Shown here one piece after another: positions 24,940 through 35,346 of a stretch of 64,000 bases of DNA (positions within the stretch are counted from its first letter, which is position 1; each line of letters opens with the position of its first letter). The DNA lies in NCBI RefSeq assembly GCF_002866065.1, contig NZ_LNJZ01000009.1, positions 62,001 through 126,000 on the forward strand. Direction: 5' to 3'. The position numbers and the translations under genes are program-made. Source of the stretch: Thiopseudomonas denitrificans. GTDB lineage: Bacteria > Pseudomonadota > Gammaproteobacteria > Pseudomonadales > Pseudomonadaceae. A model generated the notes under the pieces. That model saw only the letters and a program-made list of their open reading frames with translations. It made no database searches and had not been told where the DNA came from.

Positions 24940-25722
24940 ATGAGCGTATCCATCAAAACCCCGGAAGACATCGAGAAAATGCGTATTGCCGGCCGTCTGG
25001 CCGCCGAAGTTCTGGAGATGATCGGGCCGCATGTCAAAGCCGGGGTGACCACCGACGAACTGAATACCCTGTGCCACAACCATATCGTCAACGTGCAGAA
25101 GGCGATTCCCGCGCCACTCAACTATAACGGATTCCCGAAATCCATCTGCACCTCGATCAACCACGTGGTGTGCCACGGCATTCCCAATGACAAACCGCTC
25201 AAGGATGGCGACATCATCAATATCGACATCACCGTGATCAAGGACGGCTACTACGGCGATACCAGCAAGATGTTCCTGGTCGGCGAGACACCCGAGTGGG
25301 CGCAGCGCCTGTGCCAGATCACCCAGGAGTGCATGTACAAGGGCATCGAGATTGTCCGCCCCGGCACCCGCCTGGGTGATATCGGCGCCGTTATCCAGCA
25401 GCATGCCGAAAGCAACGGCTATTCGGTAGTTCGCGAGTTCTGTGGCCACGGCATTGGTACCGTATTCCATGAAGAACCCCAGATATTGCACTACGGCAAG
25501 GCCGGCACCGGTCTGGAACTGAAGGAAGGCATGTGCTTCACCATCGAGCCGATGATCAACCTGGGCCGCAAGGAAACCCGCGTGCTGGGCGACGGCTGGA
25601 CCGCCATCACCAAGGACCGCAAGCTGTCCGCGCAGTGGGAGCACACCCTGGTGGTGACCGCCAACGGTTACGAGATCTTCACCCTGCGCGAGGAAGAAAG
25701 CTTCCCGCGCATCACTCCCTGA
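24940..25722 (+). CDS. map: Methionine aminopeptidase, type I
   Basis: Removes the initiator methionine from new proteins. The 260-residue enzyme has the pita-bread fold with the expected ligands: His in VCHGIPNDK, Asp in [10 protein letters not shown] and [10 protein letters not shown], His in [14 protein letters not shown], Glu in FTIEPMIN and Glu in [14 protein letters not shown] is present upstream of the ATG. It starts the plus-strand run map-glnD-(small gene)-yffB-csdA-csdE; in many relatives map is likewise followed directly by glnD. The 16-nt gap to glnD suggests cotranscription. Confidence 0.98.
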   Translation: MSVSIKTPEDIEKMRIAGRLAAEVLEMIGPHVKAGVTTDELNTLCHNHIVNVQKAIPAPLNYNGFPKSICTSINHVVCHGIPNDKPLKDGDIINIDITVIKDGYYGDTSKMFLVGETPEWAQRLCQITQECMYKGIEIVRPGTRLGDIGAVIQQHAESNGYSVVREFCGHGIGTVFHEEPQILHYGKAGTGLELKEGMCFTIEPMINLGRKETRVLGDGWTAITKDRKLSAQWEHTLVVTANGYEIFTLREEESFPRITP

Positions 25723-25738
25723 ACAAGCGGAGCAGCGC

Positions 25739-28420
25739 GTGACCACCGATCTGGAGCTGTTTGACAGTGCCGCCTTTCACCAAAACCTGAGCGGCCATGA
25801 ACAGCCGCGCGTGCTATTCCGGCAGGCGCTGGAACATGCCCGCCTGGTGCTCGACCAGCGCTTTCTCGATGGTCACGACATCAACGGGCTGGTACAGGCC
25901 CGTACCAGCCTGATCGACCAGCTGCTGGGGCAGGCCTGGATGCATTACGGCCTGGAAAACCACAGCACACCCACGGCCCTGGTGGCGGTCGGCGGCTACG
26001 GGCGCGGCGAGCTGCATCCGCACTCCGATATCGACCTGCTGATCCTGCTACAACATGAACCCAACCCGGCGCTGGTCGAAGTCATCAGCCAGTTCCTGAC
26101 ATTCCTCTGGGACCTGGGGCTGGAAATCGGCCATAGCGTACGCACACTGGAACAGTGCAGCGAAGAAGCCGCCAGCGACCTCAGCGTAATCACCAACCTG
26201 CTGGAAAGCCGGCTGGTACTGGGCAACCGCCCGCTGTTTCTGCAGATGAACGAAGCCATCGGACCGTTGCACATGTGGAGCAGCCGCGAGTTTTTCCTCG
26301 GCAAATGCGACGAGCAGCGGGATCGCCACGAGCGCTACAACGACACCGAATACAACCTGGAACCGGACGTGAAAAGCTCGCCCGGCGGGCTGCGCGACCT
26401 GCAAACCATCATGTGGATCGCCCGTCGCCGCTTCGGCATGCAGACACTCGCCAGCCTTGAGGCTCCGGGCTTCCTGACCGGCGGCGAATACCAGCTGCTG
26501 GCCCGCTCCCGCGCCTTCCTGTGGCGGGTGCGCTACGCCCTGCACATGCTGGCCGGACGCAGCGAGGACCGCCTGCTGCTCGAATACCAGGCCAAGGTGG
26601 CCGGGTTGTTCGGCTTTGATAGCGACGATGTGAAAAGCAACATCGAAGGCTTCATGCAGCAGTACTACCGCACGGTCATGGGCATTGCCGAGCTCAGCGA
26701 CCTGATCCGCCAGGTATTCGAAGAGCAGATCGTGCGTGACGCCAGCCACCAGCCGCCACAGATCATCAACGAGCGTTTCCGCATCCGTGACGGCTATCTG
26801 GAACACATCCACCCCTATGTGTTCAGCAGAACGCCCTCGGCCATGCTTGAAGTGTTCGTGCTGATGGCCCAGCACCCGGAGCTGAAGGGCGTGCGCTCGG
26901 AAACCATCCGTCTGCTGCGTGACCACCGCCACCTGATCGACGACGATTTCCGCCAGAACCCGGACAACACCCGCCTGTTCGTCGAGCTGTTCAGCTGCGC
27001 CGAAGGCGTACACATGAACCTGCGCCGCATGAACCGCTACGGCATCCTCGGCCGCTACCTGCCCGAGTTCGGCCGCGTCGTCGGCCAGATGCAGCATGAC
27101 CTGTTCCACATCTATACGGTGGACGCACACACCCTGAACCTGGTCAAACACCTGCGCAAGCTGCGCCACCCGGACTTTGCCGAAAAATTCGCGCTGGCCG
27201 GTGCCATCATCGCCCGCCTGCCGCGCCCCGAGGTGTTGTACATGGCCGGCCTGTATCACGACATCGCCAAGGGCCGGGGCGGTGACCATTCCGAACTGGG
27301 CGCGGACGACGCACACGCCTTTGCCGTGCGCCACCAGCTGCCCGCCGAGGACCGCCGCCTGATGGTCTGGCTGGTACGCAACCACCTGATCATGTCGACC
27401 ACCGCCCAGCGCAAGGACCTGTCCGACCCGGACGAGATCCACAACTTCGCCACCCTGGTCGGCGACCAGATGCGTCTGGACTACCTGTATGTCCTGACCG
27501 TCGCCGATATCAATGCCACCAACCCCAAACTGTGGAACTCATGGCGCGCCCAGCTGCTGCGTCAGCTGTACAGCGAAACCCGCCGCGCCCTGCGCCGTGG
27601 CCTGGCCAACCCGCTGGAGCGCGAAGAACTGATCGAAACCCGGCAAAGCACCGCCCTCAGCTGGCTGTGCAGCGATGGTGCCTGCAACAGCGCGGTGCAG
27701 GCCCTTTGGGCCAATCTGGGCGACGACTACTTCCTGCGCCACGGTACCGGCGATATCGTCTGGCATACCGCTGCCATGCTCGAACACGGCAACAGCAGCG
27801 ACCCGCTGGTACTGGTACGCGAATCCAACCAGCGCGGTTTTGCCGGCGGTACCCAGATCTTCACCTATGCGCCCAACCGTCAGGATTTCTTCGCCGCCAC
27901 CACCGCCGCCCTGGCCCAGCTCAACCTGAGCGTGTACGAAGCGAAAATCACCACCTCCAGCTCGCAGTTCACCATCGACAGCTACATCGTGCTGGAAGCC
28001 GATGGCGGACGTATCGGCAATGACCCCAAGCGCATACAGACCATCCAGCAGCGTCTCAGCGAGGCACTGCGCAACCCCGAACACTACCCGGACATCATCC
28101 AGCGCCACATTCCGCGCCAGCTCAAGCACTTCACCTTTGCCCCGGTGGTCAATATCCACAACGACGCGCAGCGCCCCTATACCGTCGTCGAAGTCATGGC
28201 CCCCGACCGCCCCGGCCTGCTGGCCCGCATCGGCAAGGTATTCATCGACTTCGGCCTGTCGCTGGTCAACGCCAAGATCATCACCCAGGGCGAGCGCATC
28301 GAGGACGTCTTTTTCATCACCGACAGCAACGGCCAGCCCCTGTCCGATCCGCAGCAATGCCAGCAACTGCAGGAAGCCCTGACCGCCCAGCTGTCACCCG
28401 GCCTGACCCCGCGTACCTGA
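25739..28420 (+). CDS. glnD: [Protein-PII] uridylyltransferase / uridylyl-removing enzyme
   Basis: Glutamine sensor that uridylylates and deuridylylates PII proteins. The 893-residue protein has the nucleotidyltransferase motif [19 protein letters not shown] (about 84-102), a helical region, the HD phosphohydrolase motif [16 protein letters not shown] (near 507) and two C-terminal ACT domains (about 700-780 and 810-890; the last begins [20 protein letters not shown]). Translation starts with GTG at 25739, with CGGAG upstream. Length is typical. In Pseudomonas dapC follows glnD; here a tiny membrane protein gene follows instead. Confidence 0.97.
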   Translation: MTTDLELFDSAAFHQNLSGHEQPRVLFRQALEHARLVLDQRFLDGHDINGLVQARTSLIDQLLGQAWMHYGLENHSTPTALVAVGGYGRGELHPHSDIDLLILLQHEPNPALVEVISQFLTFLWDLGLEIGHSVRTLEQCSEEAASDLSVITNLLESRLVLGNRPLFLQMNEAIGPLHMWSSREFFLGKCDEQRDRHERYNDTEYNLEPDVKSSPGGLRDLQTIMWIARRRFGMQTLASLEAPGFLTGGEYQLLARSRAFLWRVRYALHMLAGRSEDRLLLEYQAKVAGLFGFDSDDVKSNIEGFMQQYYRTVMGIAELSDLIRQVFEEQIVRDASHQPPQIINERFRIRDGYLEHIHPYVFSRTPSAMLEVFVLMAQHPELKGVRSETIRLLRDHRHLIDDDFRQNPDNTRLFVELFSCAEGVHMNLRRMNRYGILGRYLPEFGRVVGQMQHDLFHIYTVDAHTLNLVKHLRKLRHPDFAEKFALAGAIIARLPRPEVLYMAGLYHDIAKGRGGDHSELGADDAHAFAVRHQLPAEDRRLMVWLVRNHLIMSTTAQRKDLSDPDEIHNFATLVGDQMRLDYLYVLTVADINATNPKLWNSWRAQLLRQLYSETRRALRRGLANPLEREELIETRQSTALSWLCSDGACNSAVQALWANLGDDYFLRHGTGDIVWHTAAMLEHGNSSDPLVLVRESNQRGFAGGTQIFTYAPNRQDFFAATTAALAQLNLSVYEAKITTSSSQFTIDSYIVLEADGGRIGNDPKRIQTIQQRLSEALRNPEHYPDIIQRHIPRQLKHFTFAPVVNIHNDAQRPYTVVEVMAPDRPGLLARIGKVFIDFGLSLVNAKIITQGERIEDVFFITDSNGQPLSDPQQCQQLQEALTAQLSPGLTPRT

Positions 28421-28445
28421 TTACCCATCGCAACAAGGACCCGTA

Positions 28446-28616
28446 ATGAACAACCCGCTCAATATCATGACCCTGCTGATCATTGTCAGCATGATCATTC
28501 TTGTTTTCGGTTTCACCTGGCGCAACAAGCACTGGGGACCGGTCGTCATGCTGGTCGGCGTGCTCAGCATGATGAGTTCGATCATCTACCGTATCGTGCT
28601 GGCCCTGTCCTTCTGA
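28446..28616 (+). CDS. Small two-helix membrane protein (56 aa)
   Basis: A short gene between glnD and yffB. ATG at 28446 is preceded by AAGGA at good spacing; the stop is at 28614-28616. The product starts MNNPLNIMTLLIIVSMIILV, has a short polar loop (TWRNKHWGP) and a second hydrophobic helix ending YRIVLALSF, so it should be an inner-membrane protein with two helices. I do not recognise the family. Its 25-nt and 30-nt spacings place it in the same operon as its neighbours. The clear ribosome site and hydrophobic pattern support it being real. Confidence 0.65.
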   Translation: MNNPLNIMTLLIIVSMIILVFGFTWRNKHWGPVVMLVGVLSMMSSIIYRIVLALSF

Positions 28617-28646
28617 CGGGCAGCACCGGACCTGCAGGAGCACACC

Positions 28647-29000
28647 ATGACCACCCTGACCCTCTACGGCATCAAAGCCTGTGACACCATGAAAAAAGCC
28701 CAGAACTGGCTACAGGAAAACGGCCACGACTTCGCCTTTCATGACTACAAGAAATCCGCGATCGACCGCCCGTCCCTGGAACGCTGGTGCAACGAACACG
28801 GCTGGGAAACCCTGCTCAACAAGCGCGGCACCACCTTCCGCAAACTGGATGACGCCGATAAACAGGACCTGGACCAGGAAAAAGCCATCCGCCTGATGCT
28901 GGAACACACCTCCATGATCAAGCGCCCGGTACTGGACCTTGGCGAGCGCACGCTGGTCGGCTTCACGCCCGACAGTTACGCAGAAGCACTGGGCCAATAA
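28647..29000 (+). CDS. yffB: ArsC/Spx-family protein YffB
   Basis: Thioredoxin-fold protein of the ArsC/Spx superfamily, YffB subgroup; its cellular role is not established. The 117-residue product matches the family: TLTLYGIKACDTMKKAQNWL with Cys12 as the single N-terminal cysteine, FHDYKKSAIDRPSLERW, LLNKRGTTFRKLDD and the conserved MIKRPVLDLGER. AGGAG precedes the ATG. It lies directly before csdA, whose start codon is 3 nt after its stop. In Pseudomonas the same gene sits near dapC/dapD and csdA, so position and sequence agree. Confidence 0.92.
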   Translation: MTTLTLYGIKACDTMKKAQNWLQENGHDFAFHDYKKSAIDRPSLERWCNEHGWETLLNKRGTTFRKLDDADKQDLDQEKAIRLMLEHTSMIKRPVLDLGERTLVGFTPDSYAEALGQ

Positions 29001-29003
29001 CCC

Positions 29004-30215
29004 GTGGCGGCGCACTCACCCGCCTCGCCCTGGCGCAAGGAGTTTCCCGGTTTGTTGCAGCTGGCCGTCGACGGCCAGACCTGGCTCGACAGCGCCGCCA
29101 CCGCGCAAAAACCCCGCGCCATGCTGGAAGCCCTGCAGCAGTGGTACGCCAGCGGCGTCGCCAACGTACACCGCGCCCAGCACCGGCCCGGCGAGCGTGC
29201 CACTTCCGCCTTTGAACAGGCCCGTGGCACCATTGCGCGCTGGCTCAATGCTGCCAGCGCCAGCCATATCGTACTGACCAAAGGCACCACCGAAAGCATC
29301 AACTTGCTCGCCCATGCACTGGCCGGGCAATTTCAGCCGGGCGATGAAATTCTGGTGGGCGCACACGAGCATCACGCCAACCTGTTGCCCTGGCAGCAAC
29401 TGGCCCGGCGCCAGAACCTGGCGCTGCGCATCCTGCCGCTGGACACAACCGGAGCCCTGGACCTCGAAAAAGGACTGGACATGCTCGGCCCGCGCAGCCG
29501 GCTGCTGGCGGTCAGCCCGCTATCGAACGTGCTGGGCCGGCGGCACGACCTTGCTCCGCTGCTGCAACGGGCCCGCGAGCTGGATGTACTCAGTGTGGTG
29601 GATGGTGCGCAATATGCCGTGCACCAGCGCCCCGACCTGCAGCAACTGGATGCCGACTTCTTTGCCTGTTCGGCCCACAAACTATACGGTCCGGACGGTA
29701 TCGGCCTGCTTTACGCCCATCCCCGTCGTCATGCGCTGCTGCAACCCTGGCAATGGGGCGGCGAAATGATCGAACACTGCGATTACCACAGCGCCAGCGC
29801 CCGCCCGTTGCCGCTCGGGCTGGAAGCCGGCACGCCGAACATTGCCGGCACCATCGCCTTTGCTGCAACGCTCGACTGGCTCGACAAGCTGGATAGCAAC
29901 GCCATCCGGCAGCATGAAGCAGCCCTGCATCGCTTGCTGATTGACGGGCTGCACGCCCGTGACATGCAGCTGGTCGGCCAACCGGATACCGCCCTGGCCT
30001 GCTTCAACGCTCCCGGTGTCCATAGTGCCGATCTGGCCATGCTGCTGGGCGAACAGGGCGTTGCAGTACGTGCCGGCCAGCACTGCGCCATGCCGCTGCT
30101 GCACAGCCTCAGGCTGGGCGGAGCGGTACGGGTATCGCTGGGCCTGTATAACGACGCAGAGGATCTGCAACGCTTTTTCGAGGCACTGGACGCTGCCCTG
30201 GAGATTCTCGCATGA
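29004..30215 (+). CDS. csdA: Cysteine desulfurase CsdA/SufS-like
   Basis: PLP enzyme that takes sulfur from cysteine as a persulfide for delivery to partner proteins. The 403-residue class V aminotransferase-fold protein has WLDSAATAQKPRAMLEAL, HRPGERAT, LTKGTTESINLLAHAL, HEHHANLLPWQ, DGAQYAVH, PLP lysine Lys226 in SAHKLYGPDGIG, and catalytic Cys361 in RAGQHCAMPLL, which fits the CsdA/SufS group. The start appears to be GTG at 29004, 3 nt after the yffB stop. Its stop overlaps the csdE start by 4 nt, which supports the CsdA-CsdE pairing. SufS is the alternative name, but no suf genes are near. Confidence 0.93.
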   Translation: MAAHSPASPWRKEFPGLLQLAVDGQTWLDSAATAQKPRAMLEALQQWYASGVANVHRAQHRPGERATSAFEQARGTIARWLNAASASHIVLTKGTTESINLLAHALAGQFQPGDEILVGAHEHHANLLPWQQLARRQNLALRILPLDTTGALDLEKGLDMLGPRSRLLAVSPLSNVLGRRHDLAPLLQRARELDVLSVVDGAQYAVHQRPDLQQLDADFFACSAHKLYGPDGIGLLYAHPRRHALLQPWQWGGEMIEHCDYHSASARPLPLGLEAGTPNIAGTIAFAATLDWLDKLDSNAIRQHEAALHRLLIDGLHARDMQLVGQPDTALACFNAPGVHSADLAMLLGEQGVAVRAGQHCAMPLLHSLRLGGAVRVSLGLYNDAEDLQRFFEALDAALEILA

Positions 30216-30622
30216 CAACCCCAAGCCCGGCTGCACAGGCCCTGCTGGAACGCTTTGCCGCCTGCAGGGGCTGGGAACAACGCGCGCGCCTGCTGCTGGA
30301 ATACGGGCAGCAACTGCCGGCGCTGTCACCGGATGAACGCACTGATCAGCGCCTGATCCGGGGCTGTGAAAGCCCGGTCTGGTGTCTGGCCGGCTGGCCG
30401 GCTGGCCGCCTGCAATTGCAGCTGGATACCGATGCCCGTCTGCTCAGGGGCCTGCTTGAAGTGTTGCGGATACGCTTGAGCGGTCTGACCCCCGAACAAC
30501 TGGGCGAGGTCGATCTGGCAGACTGGTACAGCCAGTTGGGCCTGGCACGCCAGCTCTCCGGCTCGCGCAGCAACGGGCTGAATGCAGTCTATCAATACGT
30601 GATGCAAAGCCGGCCGGCATAG
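30212..30622 (+). CDS. csdE: Sulfur acceptor protein CsdE (SufE family)
   Basis: Accepts sulfane sulfur from CsdA. The 136-residue product has the SufE fold with RLIRGCESPVWCLAGW, where Cys52 is the expected acceptor, a hydrophobic core, and the C-terminal SGSRSNGLNAVYQYV typical of SufE/CsdE. It overlaps csdA by 4 nt (ATGA), implying translational coupling. It is the last gene of the map-glnD-csd run and converges with zipA; a nested stem-loop lies just after the stop. Confidence 0.93.
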   Translation: MTTPSPAAQALLERFAACRGWEQRARLLLEYGQQLPALSPDERTDQRLIRGCESPVWCLAGWPAGRLQLQLDTDARLLRGLLEVLRIRLSGLTPEQLGEVDLADWYSQLGLARQLSGSRSNGLNAVYQYVMQSRPA

Positions 30623-30624
30623 GC

Positions 30625-30660
30625 GAGCCGCTCAAGGCCCGCCGCGCGGCGACGCGGCTC
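30625..30660. other. Nested GC-rich stem-loop between convergent csdE and zipA
   Basis: GAGCCGC (30625-30631) pairs with GCGGCTC (30654-30660), enclosing a self-complementary GCCGCGCGGC (30641-30650). No U-run follows on either strand, so any terminator activity is uncertain. Confidence 0.4.
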
Positions 30661-30693
30661 ACACATCCGCGTTGGCAGCAAAAGGGGAGTCCC

Positions 30694-31503
30694 TCAGTAC
30701 TTGAGGCTCAGCTGGCGACGTTCGAAATCCAGCACACGCTGGCGATAATGCTCGATGGTCTGCCCGGTCAGGTCACTGCGGTGATCATCCTTGAGCTCGC
30801 CGCCCAGTTCACTGGCCAGCTTGCGCGCTGCGGTCAGCATCAGCTCGAAGGCCTGTTTGGGCTGTCTGGGTCCCGGCAGGCTCATGAAGAAACACAGTGA
30901 GCGGGTGCTGAAGCCTTCCAGGTTGTCCAGGTCGAAGGTGCCCGGATTCAGGGCATTGGCCATCGAGAACAGCTTGTCACTGTTGCTGGAGGCGCTTTCG
31001 TGGCGGTGAAAAATATCCATGTCGCCAAAGCGCATGCCGCTTTCCAGTACCGATTGCAGCAGGTCGGGCCCCTGGAAGCCCCCGGATGACAGCGATTCGA
31101 CATAAATGATGAAGATATCGGTGACTTCCTGTTCTTCCGCTTCGGCTGCAGCCTCGGACGCAACGCTTTCCGCTCTGGCCGCTACCGGCTGTGCAACGGG
31201 TTCGGGGTCGTCCGCCAGCGGCTCATTATCAAAATATACCGGCTCCATCGGCTCGAAAACCTCAGGTTCCGGATAGTTCTGCGGCTCTTCCTCGCCCAGA
31301 ACCGGCTCTTTCGGCTGGGCAACCCGCACCGGGCCAAGAATCTCGGCGTTTTCGGTTTCTTCGGAAAACTGGCTGATCAGCTTGCGGTCGAGCTTGAACT
31401 TGAGTGTGCTGCGGCCCAGATAACGGCGGAAACCGTCAGCCACTATCGCCAGGATAATCAGGACACCAACAATCACCAACCACTCACGCAATCCGATATT
31501 CAT
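30694..31503 (-). CDS. zipA: Cell division protein ZipA
   Basis: Tethers FtsZ to the inner membrane early in division. The 269-residue product has an N-terminal membrane anchor (about 5-22, REWLVIVGVLIILAIVA), a basic stretch, a disordered acidic and Pro-rich linker (about 60-125), and the C-terminal FtsZ-binding domain (about 127-265) with DIFIIYVESL, GGFQGPDLLQSVLESGMRFG, FSMANALNPGTFDLDN and SLCFFMSLPGP. It follows smc on the same strand with 182 nt between. In Pseudomonas ligA comes after zipA; here the csdE gene converges instead. Confidence 0.95.
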   Translation of the reverse strand: MNIGLREWLVIVGVLIILAIVADGFRRYLGRSTLKFKLDRKLISQFSEETENAEILGPVRVAQPKEPVLGEEEPQNYPEPEVFEPMEPVYFDNEPLADDPEPVAQPVAARAESVASEAAAEAEEQEVTDIFIIYVESLSSGGFQGPDLLQSVLESGMRFGDMDIFHRHESASSNSDKLFSMANALNPGTFDLDNLEGFSTRSLCFFMSLPGPRQPKQAFELMLTAARKLASELGGELKDDHRSDLTGQTIEHYRQRVLDFERRQLSLKY

Positions 31504-31685
31504 AACCCGTCAACCACCTGCAAACACGTCAAATAAAAAATAAAATACTGCAAAAACAACTGTAAACCATACCGGAAAAAGCATTCCGGCTCTTCAGTCA
31601 GAGCACGACCTGATCCGTTTGTTGCATAAAAGTCGCCATTTTAACAAAGTCCGGCAGGACATTGACACCCCTGTTTGCCCAACGT

Positions 31686-34600
31686 CTATTGTTCCGCCAG
31701 CGCGACCGCCTCTTCCAGGTTGACTGATACCAGCCGCGAGCAGCCCGGTTCCTGCATGGTCACACCCAGCATTTGCTCCGCCATTTCCATCGCGATCTTG
31801 TTGTGGGTGATGTAGATGAACTGCACCTGCTCCGACATTTCCTTGACCAGTCGCGCGTAGCGGCCGACGTTGGCGTCATCCAGCGGTGCATCCACTTCAT
31901 CCAGCATGCAGAACGGTGCCGGATTGAGCTGGAAAATGGCAAACACCAGCGCCAGTGCGGTCAGCGCCTTCTCGCCCCCGGACAGCAAGTGAATGGTGCT
32001 GTTTTTCTTGCCGGGCGGACGCGCCATGATCGCCACACCGGTATCCAGCAGGTCGTCACCGGTCAGTTCGAGCCAGGCCAGCCCGCCGCCAAACACCTTG
32101 GGAAACAGTGTCTGCAGGCCACTGTTGATCTGCTCGAAGGTATCCTTGAAACGCTGGCGGGTTTCGCGATCGATCTTGCGGATGACATTTTCCAGCGTGG
32201 CCAGTGCTTCTTCGAGATCGTCATTCTGTGCATCAAGAAAGGTTTTACGCTCAGACTGCTGGCGATATTCTTCAATGGCCGCCAGGTTGATGGCACCCAG
32301 TCGCTGGATCTGGCTACCGAGCTGTTCCAGTTGCCGCTGCCAGTCGTCAATACCGGCATCCGCCGGCAACCCGAGCAGCACGTCCTGTACGCTATCGCCG
32401 GCCTCGCGCAGTTGTTCGTCCAGTGCATCACGCTGCACCTTCAGGGTATGCCAGTTCAAACGCAGCTGGTCGGCATCGGCGCGGATCTGCTCTGCCTGCT
32501 GGCTGGCCTCATGCCGCTGCCGGTCCATCTGGCGCAGCCGGTCATCCAGCTCTTCCAGCGCCAGCCGTTCGCCACGCAACTCATCGTCAACCTGCAAGCG
32601 CTGCTGCAGCTGCTCTTCCAGCTTCGCCTGCAGCAACTCCACCGGTGACTCGCCATCGGCCAGCCCCAGCGCCAGCTGCTCCTGGCGCTGCATGGCCCGC
32701 TCGATCTGTTGCTGCAGGCGCTCTAGCGCCTGCATGGTGGCCTGCCGCCGGGTAACCAGCTTGCCGTGCTGCAACTGCAGCTCCTGCCAGCGCTGCTGCT
32801 GTTGCCCGGCCAGCTGGCGAGCCTGCTCATGCTGCTGGCGCAAACCGGCCTGGCGCTGTTGCAGCTGCTCGCTGCCGGCTTCGGCCAGCCGCACCGCCTC
32901 TTCGGCCTGTTCCTGCTGCAGCTGCAATTCGGCCTGGCGCTCCTGCTCCTGTTGCTGCTGCTCGCGCAACTCCTGCAACTCATCACGCGCCTGCGCCAGC
33001 CGCTGTTGCAGCTGTTCGCTGCGGGCCTGGCCGGCCGCCAGCCGGCTTTGCAGGCGGGCCAGTTCGGCACCATCCTGTTGCTCCCGCTCGCGCAATTGCC
33101 GGGACTCCTGCTGCAGGCGGCCACGCTCTTCGCTGCACCGCTGCAAATGCTGCTCCTGTTGTTCCAGCTCTTGCTCCAGCAACTCCTGTTCGGCAGTCAG
33201 TTGCTCCAGCAGCCGGGCCCGTTGCAGCAGGCCCTGCTGCTGATGTTCGCCGCGCTGCAGGCGGAAAAAACTCTGGCTCAGCCAGCAGCCGTCAGCGGTA
33301 ACCAGGCTGTGCCCGGCAGCCAGTTGCGGCAATTGCTGCAAGGCTTCGGCCAGGCTGGCAACCGGACGGACCTGCCCCAACCAGGGCGACAGGTCGAGAC
33401 TGGACGCACGAACCTTCTCCAGTAACGAGCCGGCCACCGGCGTCAGCCTCGCCCCTTCCCTGACCAACCGCAGGTTGCCTTCCTGCAGCCCGTTGCAGTG
33501 TTCCGGCCAGCTGTCCACACAGAGCGCCTGCAGATCGCCAGCCAGCACGGTTTCCACCGCCAGCTCCCAACCCGGCTCCACCTGTAAACCGTCCAGCACA
33601 CGGCCGGCGGGCCGCAGATCCTGCCCCTGCAACCATGACAACAGGTCGTCATCCTGTTGCAGTGTCTGCTCCTGCAAGGCGCGCAGGGCACTTGACTGGC
33701 CCTGCAACTGGTGCAGGCGCGAACGCCGCTCGTTGAGCTGCTGCTGCAGCTGCTGTTCCTGCTGCTGCAGGGCATGCAAGCGTTCCTGTTGCTCTTCCTG
33801 CTGCAGTTGTAGCGTCAGTACCTGCTCCTGCAGCAGCGCCTGCTCTTCCGCCATGACCTGCAGGCCGGCATCTGCCATGTCGGCCTGCAGGCTGTCCTGC
33901 TCGCTGTCCAGACGCTGGATGCGTTGCTGCAACTGCTGGCCGCTGTTGCCCAGCTGTTGCAACTGCAGGCGCACCCGCTGCAACTCTTCACGTGGCCGCT
34001 GGCCGTCAAGACTGGCAGCCTGCCACTGCTCCTGCCACTGCTGCCAGGCGTCATCCGCCTGCAGCAGTCCGGCCTGCGCCAGCTCGTGCCGTTCCCCGGC
34101 CTGCGCCAGTTCTTCCAGCAACATCTGCTCTTCACACTCAAGCTGCTCCAGCTGATCACGGTCCCCGGCCAGCTGGCTTTCGGTTTCCTCACGCTGACGT
34201 TCGGCATCGCGCAGGTCATCCTGCAGCTGTTGCAGGCGCTGGCGTGCATGCTGGATGGCCTGCTCGCTACGGGCAATCTCGGCACCGACCAGATAAAAGC
34301 GCGCCTGCACCCGGTTGAAGCTTTCGGTACGGTCATGGTGCTGGTCGCGTAGCTGTTCGGTCTGTGCATCGGCCTGATATTGCAAGCTGATCTGCGCCTG
34401 CAGGGCGGTTTCACGTTCATCCAGCAACTGCTGCAACTGCAAGGCCTGCTCGTCCAGCGCACGCCAGCGCATCGCGGTCAGCTGGGTTTCAAAGCGCTGG
34501 CCATGCTCGCGCAGCTGCTGATAGCGTTCGGCCGCCTGCGCCTGGCGCTGCAGGCGCTCCAGCTGGCGGCCCAGCTCCTCGCGCAGGTCGCTCAACCGTG

Positions 34601-35174
34601 CCAGGTTGTCCTGGGTACGGCGCATGCGGTTCTCGGTTTCGCGGCGACGCTCCTTGTACTTGGAGATGCCAGCGGCTTCCTCGATGAAGATGCGCAGGTC
34701 ATCCGGCCTGGCCTCGACCAGCCGGGAAATCATGCCCTGCTCAATGATGGCATAGCTGCGCGGACCCAGCCCGGTGCCCAGAAACAGGTCGGTGATATCG
34801 CGGCGGCGGCACTTGGTGCCGTTCAGGTAATAGGTGCTCTGCCCTTCCCGGGTAACCTGGCGACGCACGGAAATTTCCGCATAGCTGGCATATTCACCGG
34901 GAATCCGGCCTTCGGTATTGTCGAACACCAGCTCGATGCTGGCCCGCGACACCGGTTTGCGACTGGTTGAGCCGTTGAAGATGACATCCGTCATCGCTTC
35001 GCCCCGCAGGTTCTTCGCCGAGCTTTCGCCCAGTACCCAGCGCACCGCATCAATGATGTTGGACTTGCCACAGCCATTAGGCCCGACCACTGCCGTCATG
35101 TTGCCGGGAAAGCTGACGGTGGTCGGGTCAACAAAGGACTTGAAGCCGGACAGGCGGATACATTTGAGGCGCAC
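31686..35174 (-). CDS. smc: Chromosome partition protein Smc
   Basis: Chromosome-organising ABC-type ATPase. The 1162-residue protein has the N-terminal Walker A GPNGCGKSN (31-39), a Gln/Glu/Leu-rich coiled coil of about 330 residues, a hinge (about 510-640, with LSWLQGQDLRPAGRVLDGL), a second coiled coil, and the C-terminal head with signature HLLSGGEKALTALALVF and Walker B PFCMLDEVDAPLDDANV. The start is GTG at 35174 (MRLKCIRLSGFKSFVDP); the ribosome site is weak. This is an Smc-ScpAB type rather than MukB. The coiled coils are unusually glutamine-rich, and their CAG/CTG-rich DNA explains the long spurious reading frames on the other strand. Confidence 0.97.
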   Translation of the reverse strand: MRLKCIRLSGFKSFVDPTTVSFPGNMTAVVGPNGCGKSNIIDAVRWVLGESSAKNLRGEAMTDVIFNGSTSRKPVSRASIELVFDNTEGRIPGEYASYAEISVRRQVTREGQSTYYLNGTKCRRRDITDLFLGTGLGPRSYAIIEQGMISRLVEARPDDLRIFIEEAAGISKYKERRRETENRMRRTQDNLARLSDLREELGRQLERLQRQAQAAERYQQLREHGQRFETQLTAMRWRALDEQALQLQQLLDERETALQAQISLQYQADAQTEQLRDQHHDRTESFNRVQARFYLVGAEIARSEQAIQHARQRLQQLQDDLRDAERQREETESQLAGDRDQLEQLECEEQMLLEELAQAGERHELAQAGLLQADDAWQQWQEQWQAASLDGQRPREELQRVRLQLQQLGNSGQQLQQRIQRLDSEQDSLQADMADAGLQVMAEEQALLQEQVLTLQLQQEEQQERLHALQQQEQQLQQQLNERRSRLHQLQGQSSALRALQEQTLQQDDDLLSWLQGQDLRPAGRVLDGLQVEPGWELAVETVLAGDLQALCVDSWPEHCNGLQEGNLRLVREGARLTPVAGSLLEKVRASSLDLSPWLGQVRPVASLAEALQQLPQLAAGHSLVTADGCWLSQSFFRLQRGEHQQQGLLQRARLLEQLTAEQELLEQELEQQEQHLQRCSEERGRLQQESRQLREREQQDGAELARLQSRLAAGQARSEQLQQRLAQARDELQELREQQQQEQERQAELQLQQEQAEEAVRLAEAGSEQLQQRQAGLRQQHEQARQLAGQQQQRWQELQLQHGKLVTRRQATMQALERLQQQIERAMQRQEQLALGLADGESPVELLQAKLEEQLQQRLQVDDELRGERLALEELDDRLRQMDRQRHEASQQAEQIRADADQLRLNWHTLKVQRDALDEQLREAGDSVQDVLLGLPADAGIDDWQRQLEQLGSQIQRLGAINLAAIEEYRQQSERKTFLDAQNDDLEEALATLENVIRKIDRETRQRFKDTFEQINSGLQTLFPKVFGGGLAWLELTGDDLLDTGVAIMARPPGKKNSTIHLLSGGEKALTALALVFAIFQLNPAPFCMLDEVDAPLDDANVGRYARLVKEMSEQVQFIYITHNKIAMEMAEQMLGVTMQEPGCSRLVSVNLEEAVALAEQ

Positions 35175-35346
35175 AGGATCTACTCGGGCCGGAAACGGGA
35201 TCGGCGAAGTGTAGCAACATGCCGGCCACAGGCCAATGCAGGGCCGGTCATCCGCGCATGCGGGCCAACGCGCTTTGCCGCCAGCATCAATTCGTCAAAA
35301 AACCGTGGAAGTGCTGAATAATGCTGGCGGGGCGGTCATGGCAAGG

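Noticed and set aside
31993-33243. Serine/cysteine-rich frame on the plus strand inside smc
   Set aside because: Product of CAG/CTG-rich coiled-coil DNA read in the wrong frame; smc itself is complete.
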